Shown here one piece after another: positions 19,457 through 20,151 of a stretch of 20,151 bases of DNA. Source of the DNA: Rhizophagus sp. LPA8_4_AMF (taxonomy: Eukaryota; Glomeromycota; Glomeromycetes; Glomerales; Glomeraceae); contig JADRCO010001338.1 of the NCBI GenBank assembly GCA_021464525.1, positions 1 to 20,151 of the forward strand, in the 5' to 3' direction. The translations under genes and the position numbers were made by a program. Position 1 is the first letter of the stretch. Each line of letters opens with the position of its first letter. The notes under the pieces were generated by a model. That model did no database searches. It had not been told where the DNA came from and saw nothing but the letters and a program-made list of their open reading frames with translations.

Positions 19457-19690
19457 ATGCGTCAGCGCCATCAGGTACTGCAAATTAATCAAGTCAATGC
19501 TGAACCTGCACCAAAAAGTGTACTAGTCAGTGGGAAAATTTGGGATTACATTACATGTTGTGGTTGTGGAAAACCGCGCTGTGTTTATAGTGACAAAGTA
19601 TTAAGTCAAGAGGAGATACAGGATTTTAACAAGCTTTGGATACATATTGTTAATGTCAGTTCTTTGACGCTTAGAAATATAAGCAATTGA
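19457..19690 (+). mobile_element. Fragment with CxxCxKPRC cysteine motif, probable mobile-element remnant
   Basis: A 77-codon open stretch includes VSGKIWDYITCCGCGKPRC and then VYSDKVLSQEEIQDF. The CxxCxKPRCxYS pattern looks like a zinc-binding segment of a repetitive protein family that I recall from invertebrate and fungal genomes but cannot name. It abuts the helicase end of the fossil to its left. It could be the tail of that element or a separate insertion. Only a fragment is present. Confidence 0.35.
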
Positions 19691-19900
19691 TATATTTATG
19701 TAAGCAGAAGGTATATGAATTAAACAGTTTGTAAATAAACGATATAACGAAAAATATCCAATCAGACGTGCAGTATAGCTCAGTTCGTCGGCATATACTC
19801 TCAACATGAATAAAGGATCTTCAAACAAAAAGCAAATTTACTTTTCGTTAAATTCAATAAACACAAGTTGAGATAACCTTTTATAACTTAAAATAAAACT
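19691..19900. other. Right-flank DNA, nothing firm
   Basis: Mostly AT-rich. TAGCTCAGTTCGTCGG at about 19777-19792 resembles a tRNA D-arm/A-box, but no complete cloverleaf follows. Confidence 0.35.
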
Positions 19901-19907
19901 TTATTAT

Positions 19908-19976
19908 CTTAGTGTTTGGATATCTATCTACTTACATCGAAAAATAACGTATCTATTTATATGTAAAAACACTAAG
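19908..19976. repeat. Inverted repeat, 10-bp arms
   Basis: CTTAGTGTTT (19908-19917) and AAACACTAAG (19967-19976) are perfect complements around a 49-nt loop. The loop itself contains a further TTACAT / ATGTAA pairing. It may be the terminal repeat of a very small MITE or just a hairpin. Confidence 0.45.
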
Positions 19977-20001
19977 CTAAAAATGTTTAAAATATTTGAT
20001 A

Positions 20002-20046
20002 TGTGCCATATATGCCATATGTGCAATATGTGCAATATGTGCAATA
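20002..20046. repeat. Five-copy 9-bp tandem repeat
   Basis: The unit TGTGCAATA is repeated exactly three times (20020-20046), preceded by two variant units, TGTGCCATA (20002-20010) and TATGCCATA (20011-20019). Flanking AAATGTTT and AAACATTT sequences face each other, so the tandem array lies inside a weak inverted repeat. Confidence 0.75.
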
Positions 20047-20151
20047 TATTTGATATATCAAACATTTCGAACATTGATCTTCCCGTTATGAGACGTTTGA
20101 TCATCTAACGGTAATACTAATCGTCCCGGTAATTACCATTGATCAACAGTT

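Noticed and set aside
19765-19830. tRNA-like start (TAGCTCAGTTCGTCGG)
   Set aside because: It resembles an A-box, but there is no matching acceptor stem, anticodon arm or B-box (GGTTCGAAT-like) within the expected distance.

Overview
The window looks like a piece of an arbuscular mycorrhizal fungus genome, most likely Rhizophagus or a close glomeromycete. It is strongly AT-rich and full of A/T homopolymer runs. Its genes are split by short (66-106 nt) GT-AG introns, and it carries the gene families typical of that lineage: an F-box/LRR-like protein, a cluster of BTB-BACK-TLDc proteins and an APC/LAT amino acid permease. This placement rests on recalled family composition and base composition; no search was run.

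Layout from left to right. Positions 1-199 hold a non-coding fold-back element with perfect 26-bp terminal inverted repeats. Positions 200-2535 are AT-rich DNA in which I recognise no gene. Positions 2689-4512 (+) are a single-exon F-box protein gene of 607 aa. Positions 4513-7089 are mostly empty, with two adjacent 9-bp tandem repeats. Positions 7090-9299 (-) are an eight-exon amino acid permease gene; I placed every splice site by phase and family similarity (551 aa), and its tail is an in-frame minisatellite.

Positions 10744-16508 are a three-member BTB-BACK-TLDc cluster. Copy A (-, 10744-12274) is intact, with two exons and 477 aa. Copy B (+, 12677-14364) is divergent from A across a 402-bp shared promoter; it has one base missing in exon 2 and a MITE in its intron. 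Copy C (+, 15086-16508) has a badly decayed first exon but a fully open second exon. Between B and C lies a broken minus-strand fragment of a treble-clef zinc-ribbon, endonuclease-like family. The cluster shows gene birth, decay and transposon insertion side by side.

The right end (about 17050-19690) has a different base composition. It is a heavily decayed fossil of a virus-like primase-helicase gene, with an archaeo-eukaryotic primase core, a UL52-type zinc finger and a DUF5906/D5-like helicase. A cysteine-rich CxxCxKPRC fragment follows it. The last 450 bases hold short tandem and inverted repeats.

The F-box, permease and BTB genes are not an operon or an obvious pathway. F-box and BTB proteins are both commonly ubiquitin-ligase substrate adaptors, but their neighbourhood here probably reflects local family expansion. 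TATAAATA or TATATAAG boxes lie 64 to 126 bp upstream of the start codons of the F-box gene, the permease and BTB copies A and B.
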